A DNA stretch of 16,826 bases from an uncultured Aggregatibacter sp. GTDB taxonomy: Bacteria > Pseudomonadota > Gammaproteobacteria > Enterobacterales > Pasteurellaceae. The stretch lies in the NCBI RefSeq assembly GCF_901873365.1, contig NZ_CABFLM010000067.1:1-16826 (forward strand). The letters are read 5' to 3'. Within the stretch, counting starts at the first letter, position 1. Every line of letters starts with the position of its first letter. The notes beneath the pieces were generated by a model. The model did not search any database and was not told where the DNA came from. It saw only the letters and a list, made by a program, of their open reading frames with translations. The translations under genes were made by a program, and so were the position numbers. Shown one piece after another: positions 15,535 to 16,826 of the stretch.

Positions 15535-15555
15535 ATATCAATTTATAATTGATAT
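15535..15555. repeat. AT-rich perfect inverted repeat
   Basis: ATATCAATT and AATTGATAT flank a 3-base centre. It lies in the 222-base gap between the transporter remnant and the accessory operon, without a downstream gene on either strand nearby. It may be a relict operator. The rest of the gap shows only the terminator at 15587-15622. Confidence 0.4.
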
Positions 15556-15586
15556 GGGAAGTTTGAAGAGGTAATTCCGTTTGTGC

Positions 15587-15623
15587 AAAAACACCGTTTT
15601 TAGGGTTGGAAACGGTGTTTTTT
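15587..15623. terminator. Bidirectional terminator of the accessory operon
   Basis: AAAAACACCGTTT (15587-15599) and AAACGGTGTTTTT (15610-15622) are exact 13-bp arms with a 10-base loop. T-runs follow on both strands (six on plus, five on minus). On the minus strand it lies about 55 bases after the last codon of the DUF6602-like gene. Confidence 0.85.
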
Positions 15624-15677
15624 ATTCAGAACAATACTTGATAAACAAAAAGACTGATAATACTCAAGAAATTTAGC

Positions 15678-15893
15678 TTAAATTTCACTATCAATTTTTT
15701 CCTCAATCGTATTCATATACGCCTGTAAATCAATCGCTGGCACTGTTCCGATTGCTTGTTGCAAATAACGAGTTAATTGCATAAAGAAAGTGATTAATGA
15801 ATTTTCAGGTCGACTAAATACCAATGATTGAAAAGTTCGCTTCTGATAATAATTAATAATCGTGAATGCGTTTTTTAAAATTGACTTTCTCAT
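15678..15893 (-). CDS. C-terminal part of the DUF6602-like protein, out of frame
   Basis: A 71-codon frame whose body (from about NAFTIINYYQKRTF through FSRPENSLITFFMQLTRYLQQAIGTVPAIDLQAYM) reads as the natural C-terminal end of the DUF6602-like protein just upstream. The two frames overlap by 41 bases and are joined if one base is removed at the A6 run (minus strand, 15876-15871), giving about 278 residues in total. An ATG at 15893 exists but has no good ribosome site, so independent expression is doubtful. It is best seen as the second half of a frameshifted gene. An independent small protein is the less likely alternative. Confidence 0.65.
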   Translation of the reverse strand: MRKSILKNAFTIINYYQKRTFQSLVFSRPENSLITFFMQLTRYLQQAIGTVPAIDLQAYMNTIEEKIDSEI

Positions 15894-16515
15894 TTACATC
15901 CTCTTCACCATCATACTGAACAAAGAAACTACCATAATCCACAATACAGCCCAAATCAATCCCCTCTAAATCAGTTAAAGATTTGATATGCTTATCAATG
16001 GTATCATTATTATTATGTGTGAAAGAATTGGTGGTGGTTAAAATACCACCAATAATCTTTGTCAATGGGCGGGCAGATAACTTTTGTCCAGAATTAATCA
16101 TAGATGTTGATGTGCGGTCTAGTCTTCTAACACTGGCAATTTTTTGACCTGCATACTGAATATAATTAATATCGCCAACCGTTCCCTGAATATCAGGTTT
16201 GACTTCAAAAACCGCATAAACGCCTTCGGCTGGAATGTATTTAAAACCATTTTGATTAAAAATAAATGGTGTAAACCAATTATCATAAATAACAATATCA
16301 ATTTGGTCACTAGTATTTCCCTGGTAATCAATCACAATTGCTTTATCTACACTATAACGATTTGGTAAATAATTTTGCAACCATTCAATCCAAGCATTTT
16401 CTAAGGCATCGCCTTTTGAACCTGGATGATGAATAAATTCACGATTGGTACTTAATTGGCTTTGCATTTGCCCTTGCATACCACGAAATAAGGCTGATAA
16501 CTCAACATGATTCAT
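15853..16515 (-). CDS. DUF6602-like protein with PD-(D/E)XK pattern, frameshifted
   Basis: A 220-residue frame (ATG at 16515), probably the N-terminal four-fifths of a protein of about 278 residues. Residues 28-110 carry a pattern expected for a PD-(D/E)XK nuclease-like fold: Glu39 in the helix GDALENAWIEWL, Asp73 in QIDIVIYD, and Glu104-Val-Lys106 in AVFEVKPD, preceded by IPAEGVY. This matches my recollection of DUF6602 proteins. The frame ends at 15853 in an unrelated tail (KRIHDY), while the likely true C terminus continues one frame over. The ATG overlaps the end of the JAB gene by 14 bases, so the two are translationally coupled. A TTG two codons earlier is also possible. Base composition is much more AT-rich than the core genes. 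Nuclease activity is inferred from residues only. Confidence 0.7.
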   Translation of the reverse strand: MNHVELSALFRGMQGQMQSQLSTNREFIHHPGSKGDALENAWIEWLQNYLPNRYSVDKAIVIDYQGNTSDQIDIVIYDNWFTPFIFNQNGFKYIPAEGVYAVFEVKPDIQGTVGDINYIQYAGQKIASVRRLDRTSTSMINSGQKLSARPLTKIIGGILTTTNSFTHNNNDTIDKHIKSLTDLEGIDLGCIVDYGSFFVQYDGEEDVNEKVNFKKRIHDY

Positions 16516-16826
16516 AAACAATTAACCTACCTTTATCAAAAATAAAGAAATTAAAATCCAACAATTTATTGTTAGAAATACTTAAAATAAGTAAAACAGG
16601 ATTATTCAGCTGAACTGTATTACAAGAAGCAATATTATTCATTGCTTGCAAATCCGTTAAACTATACCACGCTGATGCATTCGGATGACTATGCCATTCA
16701 CCTATATAATATAAACCAGTTTCTCGGAATATCTTTTCAAAATTATGAATTTTTATATTTAATTCACGCCTAAATTCCACTGGAGAGCTGGTGTATTTAT
16801 CAACTAATAAAAAATCTTTAATATAC
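16502..16826 (-). CDS. JAB/JAMM-motif protein, C-terminal part
   Basis: The frame is open to the right edge, so only the last 107 residues are present. The zinc-peptidase motif is complete in the visible part: GEWHSHPNASAWYSLTD, i.e. His-Ser-His, ten residues, then Asp, with the conserved Ser three residues before it. The catalytic Glu normally lies upstream and may be outside the window or in the segment DFLLVDKYTSS. Bacterial members of this size (Cap3, BilC and JAB proteins of ubiquitin-like operons) remove ubiquitin-like or conjugated partners. It is followed with overlap by the DUF6602-like gene. A radC-like role is unlikely because the flanking motifs differ. The system cannot be named without the genes to the right. 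Confidence 0.82.
   Translation of the reverse strand, partial: YIKDFLLVDKYTSSPVEFRRELNIKIHNFEKIFRETGLYYIGEWHSHPNASAWYSLTDLQAMNNIASCNTVQLNNPVLLILSISNNKLLDFNFFIFDKGRLIVYESC

Noticed and set aside
1..16826. CRISPR arrays or complete insertion sequences
   Set aside because: No regularly spaced direct repeats and no transposase frame were seen.

Overview
The window looks like a Pasteurellaceae chromosome, most likely Aggregatibacter or a close Haemophilus relative. The main reason is that the 9-mer AAGTGCGGT, the H. influenzae-type DNA uptake signal, occurs eleven times on the two strands, including inside secM, rep, polA and a lipoprotein signal peptide. The housekeeping proteins (Rep, PolA, SecA, PckA) are close in length and motif placement to their gammaproteobacterial counterparts. 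The genus is an inference; the uptake signal is seen directly.

Layout, left to right. (1) 1-3386, minus strand: the 5' part of pckA (runs off the left edge) with a CRP-like site at about -41.5, and a bifunctional glutathionylspermidine synthetase/amidase gene. (2) 3472-4230, minus: a CadR/PbrR-like MerR regulator and a DUF721/DciA-like gene. (3) 4322-7428, plus: secM and secA, reading away from dciA. SecM ends in a short arrest motif (HAPIRAGP) with no tryptophan, and a perfect dyad lies between secM and the secA start. (4) 7429-7977: a structured intergenic segment, then a minus-strand tRNA operon, Ser(GCU)-Arg(ACG)-Arg(ACG), with its own promoter. (5) 8055-10976, minus: rep helicase, a YceK/YidQ-like lipoprotein, and an outer-membrane beta-barrel gene with its own promoter and terminator. 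(6) 11193-15167, plus: polA, a small cupin gene directly behind it, and a YibF-like glutathione S-transferase gene. (7) 15168-16826: a strong hairpin, the first two dozen codons of a YeeE/YedE-type sulfur transporter that is broken off, then an AT-rich minus-strand operon entering from the right edge. That operon holds the end of a JAB/JAMM-motif protein followed by a DUF6602-like protein with a PD-(D/E)XK-like residue pattern.

The last region is the accessory part. It lacks uptake signals, is visibly more AT-rich than the rest, and sits against the truncated transporter gene. A JAB peptidase plus a nuclease-like protein is the kind of content found in bacterial ubiquitin-like conjugation and CBASS type II defence operons, but the diagnostic genes (E1/E2, cyclase) would lie beyond the window. 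The nuclease-like gene is split by a +1 frame change at an A6 run.
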